Positions 1 through 11,023 of a stretch of DNA of 64,000 nt are shown one piece after another. The DNA comes from Nilaparvata lugens. Lineage: Eukaryota; Arthropoda; Insecta; Hemiptera; Delphacidae. The stretch is taken from assembly GCF_014356525.2 (NCBI RefSeq), contig NC_052506.1, positions 11,265,900-11,329,899 on the forward strand, written 5' to 3'. A model generated the notes under the pieces. That model was not told the origin of the DNA, made no database searches, and saw only the letters and a list, made by a program, of their open reading frames with translations. The first letter of the stretch is position 1. Each line of letters begins with the position of its first letter. Position numbers and translations under genes: made by a program.

Positions 1-245
1 TGAAAAGAACAGGGTCAGTTGCGATTGAATGCGAAAAAGCTATACGAAGGCAATTGGAGTTCTGAATCTGCTGATCCAACTAAAAGACACAGGATACGGT
101 CAAACCCAAAGTCCTCCAAATGTCACGAGCTCTACTCGTTTTCTTGGATTTTCCTGCCTTACCTATTGCTCAGCTTATTCTTGAACCTTCATTCTCTTTG
201 TAAAGTTTCATCATAATGGAAACAGAAACACATAAGGAGCAGTCG

Positions 246-292
246 AAGATGAAGATGAAGATGAAGATGGAAGATGAAGAGGAAGATGAAGC
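246..292. repeat. AAGATG-type simple repeat
   Basis: This is a short run of GAAGAT-like hexamers. It gives a Lys/Met/Glu-rich open stretch of no evident coding meaning. Nothing else was recognised in bases 1-384. Confidence 0.7.
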
Positions 293-384
293 AGTAATTG
301 TTTTAGAATTCTATAAATCTACTGTGAAAGAGTATTATATTTGGAAATTTACTTTACTTTATTTATTATGTAGAGTGTATCACC

Positions 385-712
385 GTAGAGAAAAGATAGC
401 ATAAGATGATATGCCAAAGTATAGGTCGTTTATGTTCTAAATTTCAAGCAGATTTTTGTTAACTCAAGCCAATTACTGCCGACTACTGCCTATTATTACT
501 GTTTTGGCCGGGTGAGAGTGTGAGTACGGCACAGTAATGAGAGACTACCAGCGTCACATAGCTTCACGAAAAATAACTGTTAAGTTATAACAGTGATAGT
601 GCTGTTAAATAAATGTTATAACTGATAGTGCTATCGACTTTAGTTAACAGTGAAATTTGGAACGTAAACTCCCTAAACCATGGAATATCTTCTTATGCTA
701 TCTTTTTTCTAT
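385..712. mobile_element. MITE family A, diverged copy 1
   Basis: The ends are inverted repeats: the left end reads GTAGAGAAAAGATAGCATAA and the right end is its near complement ending in TTTTTTCTAT. Internal blocks (the CCATGG-containing end block, AACTCAAGCCAATTACTG, GAGAGACTACC) match the copies at 24238-24508 and 62582-62854. This copy is the most diverged and has an internal expansion of a GTTATAAC/GATAGTGCT motif. Its target-site duplication is unclear; GTATCAC occurs on both sides but is offset. It carries no coding capacity. Confidence 0.7.
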
Positions 713-2083
713 GGTAGGTATCACTAATTATGTTCATCCAAGCAATATATATTCCCTCTTCCTACAAGACAAAGAGAAATACTTATTAGAAACCTAAATT
801 ATCAATCAAATTTTTTATTCATTGTTCTGATGGTGATCTTAAGAATTGTAAGTAGAATGGCGGTTCAATACCTATCTTTCGGAAAAATGAAAATATAAAG
901 GGAAAAATAAAGATCGAGGAAAGATTTCTATGAATATTAGAATATTATCTAGGTACATATATAAAACATAATATATTACTTTGATCTTCAAAAATCAAGT
1001 ATCGATAGCGATAATAATACGTGATATTATGTAAATTTTTCAACTCAACTTGATTTGTTTAGAATGTTCAAATATTTACTATTCTTTCTATCAGTCTCGT
1101 GTCTTGAATATCACCGTCTGTCTTGTACTTCCAATCACTGAGAAACTCGTCTCATCTCAACAATTTGCTCGACATATTTCGACGATGGAAAAGTCACAAG
1201 GTCAACAAGAAGGAAGCGAATGCGACCTAATCTGGTGGAAAAGGAAAGCTCGTAAGTTTGTCGAGGTGGGAGCCTTTCTCATTCCGTGATACGAAATTTA
1301 ATACTTACCGCACACGTATATTATTGTAATAATACATGGGACCTAGCACCAGCATAAGAATGAAGTATGCACCCCATGCCCACAGCCCACGACCCACCAC
1401 TGCACTGTATTGTTTTCTGTGATTAGAAAACTTCCAGCGCCAAGATCCACCCCAAAATTTACATAAACCTCACAAAATAAAGCGCATACTTCATATGTGA
1501 GAAATAACCAAGTTTCATTCTGCAACCCCTGACAATAACTAAGGAAAAGCCTTGGCTTAGAAAAAGTTTCAGGTTATTGTACTCCAATTTTAACTTTGTA
1601 TTACTTTTTCACACAGAACTGGGAAATCTCACACTAAGGTTACATTGAGCTGAAGGATAAGGTAACCAACATTCCACCACGTAAAAAATACTGATTATTC
1701 CTTAAAAAATATTTTTTCACTTTGTTCAACTTCCACTTCGTCAGCTTTGTTATGTCATTATCAAAGTCCGAAATAAATACTGAAAACACGCATTTTAAGA
1801 ATATGGCATTTATTGAAAATGAACGAGAATCATAATGTAACAAGAATTTTCGATGAAATGTCGTGATAAAGTTCAATTAATTTTTGTAGAATTTTGAGAA
1901 ACAATCGTCATAACATGGATGTCATGAACCATTAGTTATGACGCTATAGAATAATAATGATCATCACTATTATATATAAAACAATATTGTTCTCAACTGA
2001 GTTTTGCACCCAAGTGTGCAAGAGAACTCGTTATTAATAGGGATCCTGAAAATATTGAAAATTATGCTATTTGATCATGATGT
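713..2083. other. AT-rich stretch with no recognised gene
   Basis: Only short chance reading frames are present. I see no splice-framed exon, RNA gene or repeat boundary that I can defend. Confidence 0.5.
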
Positions 2084-2091
2084 TATAAATA

Positions 2092-2303
2092 CAGGGGTGC
2101 CCATCCCCCCAATGGTCCATGTCGCAAAATTCCCCCCCCCCCAATTCTCAAAATTTGGTATCCATTTAGGTACTTAAAAACTGTATATTGAAAAATCCCC
2201 CCCATTTTCCCTAGTTTTTTCCAAAAATCCCCCCCCCCCAAAATTCAGCCTCATGTTGCAACTTGCGACATCAAAACATGCTGTGGGCAGCTGGGCACCC
2301 CTG
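2092..2303. mobile_element. hAT-type MITE with 8-bp target duplication
   Basis: The element starts CAGGGGTGCCCA and ends GGGCACCCCTG as an inverted repeat. It is flanked on both sides by the same 8 bp, TATAAATA (2084-2091 and 2304-2311). An 8-bp duplication and CA...TG ends with this sequence are typical of hAT transposons. The 212-bp body is non-coding, with long C runs (2135-2145 and around 2231) and a subterminal TTGCGACAT motif repeated in inverted form. Confidence 0.85.
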
Positions 2304-2311
2304 TATAAATA

Positions 2312-2811
2312 TGATTCCCGATCATTATCACTGTTTCACAAGAGCTTGACACAATAGATATAACTATTGTCCACTCCAAAAAGCATGAGATCAACGTATT
2401 TAAAATATACTATAATTTGAAAAATAACCTTCTATTCAGGCTCCTCTTCCGATTGCCCTAGTTTTGCCGCATCCGCTAAATTAATAATTTAATGGCGTAA
2501 GAGATCATTATAATAATAATTATAATACATGAACATGTGGATAGGCTCATCAAAATAATGATGGATGGTGCTCTATCATTACAATATAGTGAGGTTATTA
2601 TGTTTTGTCGATTTAACAAAGTTATCAGTTGATTTGATTTGATAATGATGTGCGTGCCTCATCTTTCCAATTCAACTTCCTGGAATTTAATCAGAAATCA
2701 TCTACAATTGAGCATTTCTGCTCCAATTATGTTGGAATAGTTTCTATCCAATTGTTTGAATATCACATTCGATTGAATGTGAGTAGCACTGGGATGTTTC
2801 TTCTAATAACA
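2312..2811. other. AT-rich stretch, nothing recognised
   Basis: This lies between the hAT MITE and the minisatellite. I see no supported feature in it. Confidence 0.5.
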
Positions 2812-3183
2812 TTTCTGTATCTTCCTAATATCTTTCTGTATCTTTCTGTATCTCCCTAATATCTTTCTGTATCTTCCTACATTATTTATGTATCTTCCTA
2901 ATATCTTTCTGTATCTTTCTGTATCTTCCTAATATATGTCTGTATCTTCCTAATATATTTCTGTATCTTCCTACATTATTTCTGTATCTTCCTAATATCT
3001 TTCTGTATCTTCCTACATTATTTCTGTATCTTCCTAATATCTTTCTGTATCTTCCTACATAATTTCTGTATCTTCCTAATATATTTCTGTATCTTCCTAC
3101 ATTATTTCTGTATCTTCCTAATATCTTTCTGTATCTTCCTACATTATTTCTGTATCTTCCTAATATCTTTCTGTATCTTCCTA
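2812..3183. repeat. 21-bp minisatellite in 42-bp higher-order pairs
   Basis: Units of about 21 bp follow the pattern CTGTATCTTCCTAATATCTT, alternating with CTGTATCTTCCTACATTATT, so the true period is often 42 bp. There are roughly 17 units. Because 21 is a multiple of three, the minus strand has a 108-codon open frame of GRYRNNV/GRYRKIL heptapeptides. It is probably an artefact of the period, since no signal for expression is seen. Confidence 0.9.
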
Positions 3184-4690
3184 TTCGGCAAACTATCAAC
3201 TTCCTCATAGGTGCTCACGTGGAATACTATTGAGGTGCTACTCAGATTCTCTATGCAATCATTTTCAAATTAAAGTACTGAAATACCGTTTCATCGAATA
3301 ATTGAGAAGTTTTAGCAAAGCTTTCAAGTTCAAGGCGACTCCCTCAAATTATATTATTGATATATTTTCTCTCAGTAACATACTGGTACATTTGAACTGA
3401 ATTCATTGGACTAAGGCTAGAATCAAAGGCCAGGAAAGATATTTCCTGGAAAGAATGAATACTTGCCTCATTTATGGACTTCAAGCACAGTGAATCCATC
3501 ACAATAAATTTAGCTCTCCCGCAAATTGCTCGAATTTTATTCTCAAATATGTTTTTTCTCAGTTTTTACACCCTGATACTTTTACACGGAGTATTTGTTT
3601 ATTTTCTATGAATGTGGTGAGGAGGATGATTAACTACTTGATATAATCACTTCAAGTTCATTCAAAACTCATGGAGTTGTTTGGGACCTTAGATAGATTC
3701 ACATAGAAAATATTATTTTAGAGTTTGGAGTATATTATAGAATTGAGTTTGTCATGGAGTTACAAATAGTTGTTACGTGGAAATCCTTTCATCATAACAA
3801 TGAAGCTTACCAGCAATTGAATATTATCAAAAAGGATAAAAATAGGAAAGATTCTATTCTCTGTGATAATAATTTCATCAGCAATATACTGTACAACATT
3901 TCACACTAATAATTCAATACCGCTACAGCTCAACCAGCGTTTGACTTTCCCGATATTACTACAAATCTATCGAGCAATTTCAATTCAAATACTCCACTAA
4001 ATTGTTAGAATTATTAAAATGAATATTGACGACCTTTTTTGGTGATGACTAATGAACCAATCATCGTTCATGGTCATTCTCATTACGAGAGAATATAGAA
4101 TTGAACACAATAAAAATAGAGAGAATATCATTGTTCATTATTTTTACATAATCTTGAAGATAATATCATTATATCGATTAAAAATCCCATGTTGCTAATA
4201 CTATGGCAAAATTACATCAAACTCCAGCTTTGTTTGATCCTGGATTTTTCTACAAGAAAAATGTTTGAAAATGAATTATCCAAAGTGAGGAGCGTGAATT
4301 CGATGTTTTGAGAACACAATATAAACCACAAGTAGAGAAATCAAAGAGACGTTTCTCATATTCCTCAAACACTACGAATGATGGGTTACACGACGATGTG
4401 AGTTAACCGATATTATTAGAAGAGAAAACTCAATTTTATTGCAGTCTCTCCATAAGAAAATCTCAAATACTGATTATTTGATCAATCATCAATAGTCATC
4501 AAGGAATCAAATCAAAATACTAATATTATGATCATCTAATAAATCACTCTCGCGCTCCCCATTACCCACGCACAAGCAAAAAAAGTTCTTGTGGGCATCA
4601 ACCACAATAAAAAAATTCAAAATCATAGTAATTTTTTTGAAAAGCTTTTAATATAAAATAATAGATTGAAAACACAAATTCAAACAACTA
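3184..4690. other. AT-rich stretch, nothing recognised
   Basis: There is no open frame above about 60 codons and no clear repeat structure. It could be intron of the minus-strand gene that begins near 5992, since that gene's later exons would lie in this direction. Confidence 0.4.
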
Positions 4691-5065
4691 TAGTGAGGTA
4701 CACGTTATAATGGCAGTGGAGGAAGATGGGAGAACAACGTTGCCGAACCTCTGTCTTGTCAATGCCTTCTATAGACGGTAGCTGATACAGGTTTATTCAT
4801 GTAATATTAATGTTAATTCTCGTTTAAAATAATTAATTATATTTTATTAAGCAATAAATTATATTTTCAATAATTTGAAAATGAATTTACATAATATTAA
4901 GATGGAATATTTTTCAATTGATTATCAATTCTACATTGTTACAAGACAATCTGGCAACAGAGCAAAGTGAGAAAGAGATAGCCTCATCCGCTTTGTTGAA
5001 TGATAGACAAGGATAGCAATACCATTGCTGATCAAACACTGCCATAATTAACGTGGACCCCACTA
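4691..5065. mobile_element. MITE family B, copy 1
   Basis: The terminal inverted repeats read TAGTGAGGTACACGTTATAA at the left and a complement ending GTGGACCCCACTA at the right, with TA on both outer sides. The roughly 375-bp AT-rich body is homologous, in reverse orientation, to 10645-11023. The TA target and absence of coding suggest a Tc1/mariner-type MITE; that superfamily assignment is inference. Confidence 0.85.
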
Positions 5066-5269
5066 TAGTTTAGAAGTATCACATCATCTTCAGGTTTTAA
5101 AAATAAATATCAGAAATAATATTTTTTCCTGTTAATATTTGTGAATTTGAAGTTCAATAGCTCGACTTAACTTCTCCACTGAGAATAATGGAAATTTTAG
5201 AATTTCCTTGAATTGTTCCTAGTTTACGACTCAATTGTGTTCAATATTAATAATGTAATAAAATCGGTT

Positions 5270-5440
5270 GATTTTATTCATTCATTTATTTATTTATTCA
5301 ATCATTCAGAATTATACAACTTACAGAAAAGTAGCACAAGCTAACTTACGCCCAAAACGGTTCCAATTCTAATTCATACAACAGTCCAAATGTAGCTAGA
5401 GGTTATGTGTCACTTCAAAATTCTCCAATTACATACTTAA
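5270..5440 (-). mobile_element. Non-LTR retrotransposon 3' end fragment
   Basis: Read on the minus strand, it carries a block (TGACACATAACCT, ATTTGGACTGT, AGAATTGGAACCGTTTTGGG) shared with 37064-37180 on the plus strand. It ends in a GAATGAATAAATAAA-like tail. It appears to be a 5'-truncated LINE 3' UTR with a short tandem tail. Confidence 0.65.
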
Positions 5441-5507
5441 TTTACAATCCATACACGTAAAAATCATTTTTAAATTAAAAAATACTTCTAAATAGAATTT
5501 AAATTGA

Positions 5508-5735
5508 TTACAAATAGTTGAATAGACTTAAAAGTTGTCAAGAATCCACTTTAATAAAATAAAAATTAATATTTTACAGGAGCATGCTTTCTTGTGTGCT
5601 CACTGTATGTGAGCATACTTACAGCTGATGATGTGTGAGCACACACGAAAGCATGCTCCTGTAAAATATTAATTTTTATTTAATTAAAGTGGATTTTTGA
5701 CAACGTTTTAAAACTATTCAATAATTATGGAAAAA
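5508..5735. repeat. Foldback palindrome
   Basis: The two arms (about 5508-5602 and 5635-5735) are close reverse complements. Both contain TTGTCAA, AATCCACTTTAAT and ACAGGAGCATGCTTTC. They are separated by a loop of about 32 bp. No target duplication was found and it does not code. It is probably a foldback MITE. Confidence 0.8.
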
Positions 5736-5858
5736 TTCTACAACATCAACATTCACGCTACAAACTTAATAAATTACAAATAGTTGGAAAATTCCAATCT
5801 TTGAAAAAACTTAAAATTTTTTTAGATTTTCGTAAGAGTACTTAACTCTGGTACTTAC

Positions 5859-5949
5859 TGAAGTAGGGATCACTGAAATCGTATGCGTATGCGGTGACCA
5901 ACAGGAGGCAGGCGGCAGTCGCCGTCTGCATTAGTGCGGATGTGACCAT
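5859..5949 (-). CDS. First coding exon of an unidentified secreted protein
   Basis: The exon starts at ATG 5949-5947 in a good context (CACCATGG). It encodes 30 complete codons, beginning MVTSALMQ and continuing into a hydrophobic run (AACLLLVTAYA) that is a classic signal peptide, with probable cleavage after AYA. The mature chain would begin YDFSDPYF. The frame then meets a consensus donor GTAAGT at 5858-5853, which leaves a phase-1 intron. A TATA box and initiator lie correctly spaced upstream. The exon is less AT-rich than its surroundings. The next exon was not recognised, either here or at lower coordinates, so the family is unknown; a cuticle protein or a secreted peptide precursor are possibilities only. 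An upstream ATG near 5986 opens a short overlapping frame. Confidence 0.6.
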
Positions 5950-5989
5950 GGTGACGTGTGCGGGTGTACTGCTCGTATCCGCGAAGAGC

Positions 5990-6030
5990 ACTGATAGCTT
6001 TGTCCATCGCGGCGCCGGTTTTATATATAA
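5990..6030 (-). promoter_or_regulatory. TATA box and initiator for the secreted-protein exon
   Basis: On the minus strand TATAAAA occupies 6025-6019. A TCAGT initiator lies at 5994-5990, with its A at 5992, 33 bp downstream of the first T of the TATA box. This matches insect core-promoter spacing. The implied 5' UTR is about 43 nt. The flanking 5880-6160 is a GC-richer island in AT-rich surroundings. Confidence 0.6.
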
Positions 6031-6382
6031 CCTTGCAGCCGAGTTGACGGTCAGGTTCGCAGACTCATGGACCGGTTTACGGTTTACTCTTAGGTCGGGA
6101 GGAAGGACCTCTACAACAACACATCACACCGCACCGTACCGTAATGCCACCAATATTGGGTGCCATGATCCTGTTCAATGTTCTTCAGGTGTCCCTTCTC
6201 AGCTGTGAACTGTTTCAATGATTTTGTTATGAGCTTTGTGCGGCTGCATACAATTATTGGAATTCAGTTTTGGAAAGTCACACCTCTCACAATGATCATG
6301 GGCTTGATTTACGTCCAGTTTGGTATTTATTTTTGACATCCTCATTACCCAAAAAGTCAGGCAATGAATGCTCAAAAACGGG

Positions 6383-6866
6383 TATAGAGGGAAAAGTTGG
6401 GAAGACAATTTTCGACCCCGCAGTTCTGTTTAGGGTAGTGAGGAGGCTATACATCAAATTGAAGAGAATTTAATGCTCTATAAGCTCATAATCGGCATAG
6501 ATTTTTCTCATAGATTTTTGAAAAGTTATAGGAGCCAAAATAGAAGAAAATTGGTGGCAAACGTGTTTTTTCAAAAATGTCACACCTTCAAGAGAGGATA
6601 TCTCGAAAACTAGAGGAGATATGAAAAAAGTTGTAGAATGAATGTTGTAGGAAATTATGTAAGCTTTAATTGGTTATATGACAGTCAAGTTCTTAAGATA
6701 CATAGTTTTTGAGTTTTATGCGAGAAACTAAAAAATGGTAACCTTAAACCACCCTCACCCCCTTAGCACAGTGGGTAGGGGTGTGAACTTTTGATATGTT
6801 TACCTCCTTACTACCCTAAACAGAACTGCGGGGTCAAAAATTGTCTTCCCAACTTTTTCCACTATA
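6383..6866. mobile_element. Terminal-inverted-repeat MITE
   Basis: The left end (6383-6446) and right end (6803-6866) are inverted copies about 64 bp long. Both contain TATAG..GGAAAAAGTTGGGAA-like sequence and CCGCAGTTCTGTTTAGGGTA. The interior is non-coding. The target is probably TA. Confidence 0.8.
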
Positions 6867-7067
6867 ACCTTTCCTTGACTGGACTAAAACACGAGTCATA
6901 GAATAACTAGGGCGTCATCAAAAACATTATAAGAAAATGAAGGGTGATACAGTATAACGGGAACTTTTATAAACGCCATAAAACATTAGTGGGAAGGGCA
7001 AAAATGATTTCATTCAAACTAATGTAAAGTTCAAGATTTGTCATTTAAGAATGATTAATAACATCTA

Positions 7068-7145
7068 TCACTTCTTGACAATCACTTCTTTAAGATGTCT
7101 TCCTCCTGAACGAATACACTCTTGAAATCTGTGTTGACGATTCTT
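7068..7145 (-). pseudogene. Transposase C-terminus remnant (left arm)
   Basis: The minus strand translates as QHRFQECIRSGGRHLKEV followed by IVKK and a stop. An R..CI..GG.HLE(D/E)VI ending is a hallmark of the C-terminus of mariner/Tc-like DDE transposases. Only about 25 codons remain. Confidence 0.55.
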
Positions 7146-7300
7146 CATTGATCGCTGCAACATCTGCGTTTCCTGGTCCCATGATCTGTCCACCTGCGAT
7201 TTTCTGTATGTGGAGCTATCTCAAATCAAACGTTTTCATAACTAGACCAATAATTGTGGTTGAATCATAACAGACAATTCAAAATTAAATTAACAATATC

Positions 7301-7404
7301 CCAGCTGAAATGTTGCAGCAATCGTTCAGGAATCTCAACACAGATTTCAAGGGTGTATTCGTGCAGGAGGAAGCCATCTTGAAGAAGTAATTGTCAAAAA
7401 GTGA
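7301..7404 (+). pseudogene. Transposase C-terminus remnant (right arm)
   Basis: The plus strand reads IPAEMLQQSFRNL, then after a one-base shift QHRFQGCIRAGGSHLEEV and IVKK with a stop. It is the inverted counterpart of 7068-7145 and extends slightly further upstream. The frameshift shows it is dead. Confidence 0.6.
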
Positions 7405-7531
7405 TAGATGTTATTAATAATTCTTAAATGACAAGTCTTGAACTTTACATTAGTTTGAATAAAATCATTTTCGCCCTTCCCACTAATGTTTCATGGCGTT
7501 TTTAAAAGTTCCCGTTATTCTGTGTCACTCT

Positions 7532-9007
7532 ATATAATGGAAATTTCTATATCCTGCATTTGTAGAAAACACTCATTGTTCGTGAAAATCTTCCTCACTC
7601 AATGGAAATCAGGATCAACAGAATCACCCTCGAAGGAAATCTTCAATAAAATTAGGCTTTCAATAATTTAAAAATTGGAGAAAATACATTTTCAAAGTAT
7701 ATCACTTTCTAAATAAGTTCAGAGGTGAGATTTGCATTAGGAATCATGGAGAATATCATCATGAAAATAACTACTTCCTAACACTTTTCGCATTCACTTA
7801 ATAATATTACTATGGGGATTAGCAACCATAGAAGCCAATCACTCCCATAAATTCACTCTAATTATGAAGGTCAACAAATTAGAATAACAGTTACGGTTTA
7901 TTTTACACTTTAATCGAAAAATTGATTCAGAATCTTGAGTGTCTACCATCAGATACAAACAAATACGTTATCCTTTCTCTATGATATTATTCTGTCTCAT
8001 TCAAAAATTCTATATAAACTATTTATAGACTAGACTAGACACAATCTTTATTATTTTTGCTCTGATTAGTTTTTGCATGATTCATGGTGTGATAAATTTC
8101 AAGCAGACCAGTTATAAATTGAAATACAAGTTGAGACCAAAAACGTTCTATGCCATTGATTCAAATATATCTATGCCACTTCAACAATTATTAATTTTAG
8201 AGGAATCTTTCGAAATAGTTTGTCACGACTAGCTCAATATTTCCTTGGAAAATCATGATTATGGAGAGGAAAATGGAAATTAAAAGAGAAAAACTAGCCT
8301 CACCAAACACATTAGTGGAAATCTTGGAAAATCTTTATCAATAACGCAATTCCGAAAGAAATTAATTATCATTCTATAAAAACAAACTATCTGGATTATT
8401 ATTTGAGAGCTTAATTATATTTTACTAATTTATTTTAGCAAATATTCAAAGTAAAGTAGTTCAAGGTAGAGGAAGCCTAACCTCCAACACTTGCATACCA
8501 TTACGGAAAAGTAATTAATCATTGTAAAACTTCTATTTCTATATTAACAGAAGTTGCAGAGCACTATTCTGTAATGAGATCAAGCTCATAAATCTCACTT
8601 TTTAACATCTTAAATATCTTAAATTGATCTGAAAAACTTTGAAGACCACGTGGAAAAATCACAATTTTCAAACACTTATATTTCTAAAAATACAGAAATT
8701 CTTACAAAACAATTTACCACACATGAAAGAAGGAATTTTGATGTACATTACCTGTAAATTTCAAATTCCTAAGCTCCAAAAAAGTGTATTTGTAGTTTTT
8801 TGTGTTCGAGACATGTTGAGTGGAGCTTGACTCAAGCAGCCTGCACATCCTTTTGTTTAAATAAAATAAGAATCTACTTTCTGTTAGTTTCTGTGGGAAT
8901 AGTTTAATCTAACTTAAAATTTGAAATAGTGAACTGAATTATTGTGATGGAGATTCAAAACTTAAAATGTTTATGAACTCCAAAAGTTAGTCAAAATGGC
9001 GGCACAC
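7532..9007. other. AT-rich stretch, mostly unannotated
   Basis: Nothing coding was recognised. A TAGAC repeat beside ACAATCTTTATTATTTTTGC near 8030-8062 looks like a degraded retroelement 3' end on the minus strand, but this is weak. Confidence 0.35.
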
Positions 9008-9117
9008 TATAAATACCTGTGGAGACGTCAGCTCGAGACAGTCAGCAGCCAAATTTCTGAATCTCCAGACCATTCATGTTATAAGTGTTTTCTGTGTGCC
9101 AATGTAGTCAATATCCG
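9008..9117 (+). promoter_or_regulatory. Candidate promoter and noncoding first exon
   Basis: TATAAATA is at 9008-9015, followed by an initiator-like TCAGCA at 9042-9047. A consensus donor GTGAGT starts at 9118. The stretch between contains short ATG frames that stop at once (ATGTTATAA, ATGTAG), so it would be a 5' UTR exon. A possible second exon begins after the acceptor TTTGCAG at 9612 and runs through a GC-rich block to about 9820. It could be a host promoter or part of a retroelement LTR. Confidence 0.35.
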
Positions 9118-9612
9118 GTGAGTCGCCTCAAAGTTATCTCAAAGTCATTTCAAAGTATTCTCAAGTTTATTCAATTTTACATCGAATTTATTATATCTAA
9201 ACCATTCATGAACTTTTAAAAATTGTTTAATGTAACTCTTTTTAACAATTCAGTTCGAGAGCGATTATAAATTTTCTATACAGATTTAATTCTGAATCAT
9301 TATAATTTTGAATTCATTCAGTTTACTCAGAAACTTTTGCAATATTTAAACTACCTACGAAGACAAGTGAATTATATAAGATGAGCTGTATAATTTTGTG
9401 CTGATAGATCACACATTGTTGAATTAATAATACGTTCAATCAATTTTCTTTTTGTCAATAGCCAAGATAATTTTTGAATTCACTCTATGTAGCTCACAGT
9501 TTATTATTTAAATTTTCAAGTTATTATAGACCCGATTAGGAGTGTTTGTTAATTTGTTGAATAACTGTTGCCCTGTCATAAATCGCACTGAAGCTGCCAA
9601 AAAACTTTGCAG

Positions 9613-9820
9613 TGTGCTTGGGCTGAGAGGCGAGACGGACAACGGACAACGAGCGCATCAAACAACGGTGAAGAGGACCGCTGCGTGCTGAATCGGACGG
9701 AGCCTACCGGGGACCACGACGACGCTGCATGACTGGACCAACTCCGCCGCTGAGGGCATCACCGACAACCACGGCCAAAAGACGACCTCTATGCTGAACT
9801 CGATCGCTCAAACAAACCAG
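9613..9820 (+). other. GC-rich block, possible second (noncoding) exon
   Basis: This is markedly richer in G and C than its surroundings. It is preceded by a pyrimidine/acceptor-like CTTTGCAG and ends CCAG followed by GTCATA, a weak donor. No frame longer than about 75 codons covers it and none resembles a known protein. Confidence 0.25.
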
Positions 9821-10644
9821 GTCATATTGATAAAATATCCATAGTAAATTGAGAAATTCATAAGAACACCCTTGGAAAGAACATTCAATTAATTTCATTG
9901 AAGGCTTGAAAGTGCAATAAATTATCAAACTTATTCAAAACATCCACACCCTGATTATAAAATTGAATTAAAACGTTGATCAGAATCTCTAAAAGGAATT
10001 TTTTATTTCATAGATTATAAGTGACTCTATGAGAGGCTATCTTCTTGGCTCGAAAATTCTTCATCTATGACCTACAAACGTGGGCCATTTCTGACAAGTT
10101 CATGACTGTGTTTCAGTTGGTGAGTGACAATAACCTATCTACAAAGAAACAGTCTCTCATTTTCCGATAATCAGGGTAAGAGAAATTTGAACTGCACCAA
10201 TGATTCATATTCAATATTTGATACAATATCCTTCCATGTATTACCAGGTTAACAAGCCCTGTAATAGGGCTTGAGATGAACATTGACTTGATTATTTATT
10301 CATTACTTTTTGAGTTTATAAGAAAACAGGTCAATTTAGCTCTAAAATGAAAAGAAACTTAGAAGTAAAATAATAAGATTTCAGGAACTAATTATTGTAA
10401 ACCAATGATTATGATTATGATTAAAACCACTTATGATTATGAGCTATTTAATTATCAAAAAGGAATAGAAATGTTGAATAATAGCAGACAATTTTTTCAA
10501 CAGAAATACGAGTATGTTGAGTTCCCATTAAATTATTTGTTTGTTTCGCATTCAAACTTTTACTCTTAATACTCTTAATATCAATTACACTTTTACTTTT
10601 GACAGTAAAATTATCACCAATAATAGGAAAGTAGTAGCCTTAGT
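9821..10644. other. AT-rich stretch, nothing recognised
   Basis: I see no supported gene or repeat here. Confidence 0.5.
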
Positions 10645-11023
10645 CTAGAGTGAGGTCCACGTTATAATGGCAGTGTTTGATTAGCAGTTGTATTGCTATC
10701 CTTGTCTATCATTCAACAAAGCGGATAGCGCTATCTCTCTCTCGCTTTGCTCTGTTGCCAGATCATCTTTTAATAATGTATAATTAGTAATTAATTAGCA
10801 AAATATTTCATCTTAATTATGTAAATTCATTATGAAATCATTGAAAAATATAATGTATTGCTTAATAAGATATAATTGATTAATGTAAACTAGAATGAAC
10901 AGTTAATATTACATCATTAAACCTGTATCAGTTACCGTCTATAGAAGTCATTGATAAGACAGAAGTTCGGCAACGTTTTTCTCCTATCTTCCTCCACTGC
11001 CATTATAACATGGACCTCACTAT
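10645..11023. mobile_element. MITE family B, copy 2
   Basis: This is homologous to 4691-5065 in the opposite orientation. It has the same terminal repeats (AGAGTGAGGTCCACGTTATA at the left, complement ending GACCTCACTA at the right) and the same internal blocks (GCGGATAG, CTGTTGCCAGAT, AACCTGTATCAG). It is about 378 bp, non-coding, with TA flanks. Confidence 0.85.

Larger units (their letters stand above)
6943..7531. mobile_element. Foldback element made of two inverted transposon 3' ends
   Basis: The outer ends are inverted repeats: GTGATACAGTATAACGGGAA at the left and its near complement at the right. The arms are about 200 bp each. Both arms carry the C-terminal end of the same transposase, pointing inwards to outwards (7068-7145 minus, 7301-7404 plus). 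So this is a head-to-head pair of one transposon end, not a simple internally deleted MITE. Confidence 0.75.

Noticed and set aside
2882..3208. 108-codon minus-strand frame of GRYRNNV repeats as a protein gene
   Set aside because: It is fully explained by a 21-bp minisatellite with a period divisible by three; no promoter, splice site or non-repeat coding sequence accompanies it.
5894..6208. 104-codon plus-strand frame over the GC-rich island
   Set aside because: It is the antisense shadow of the minus-strand promoter and signal-peptide exon, which has much better supporting signals.
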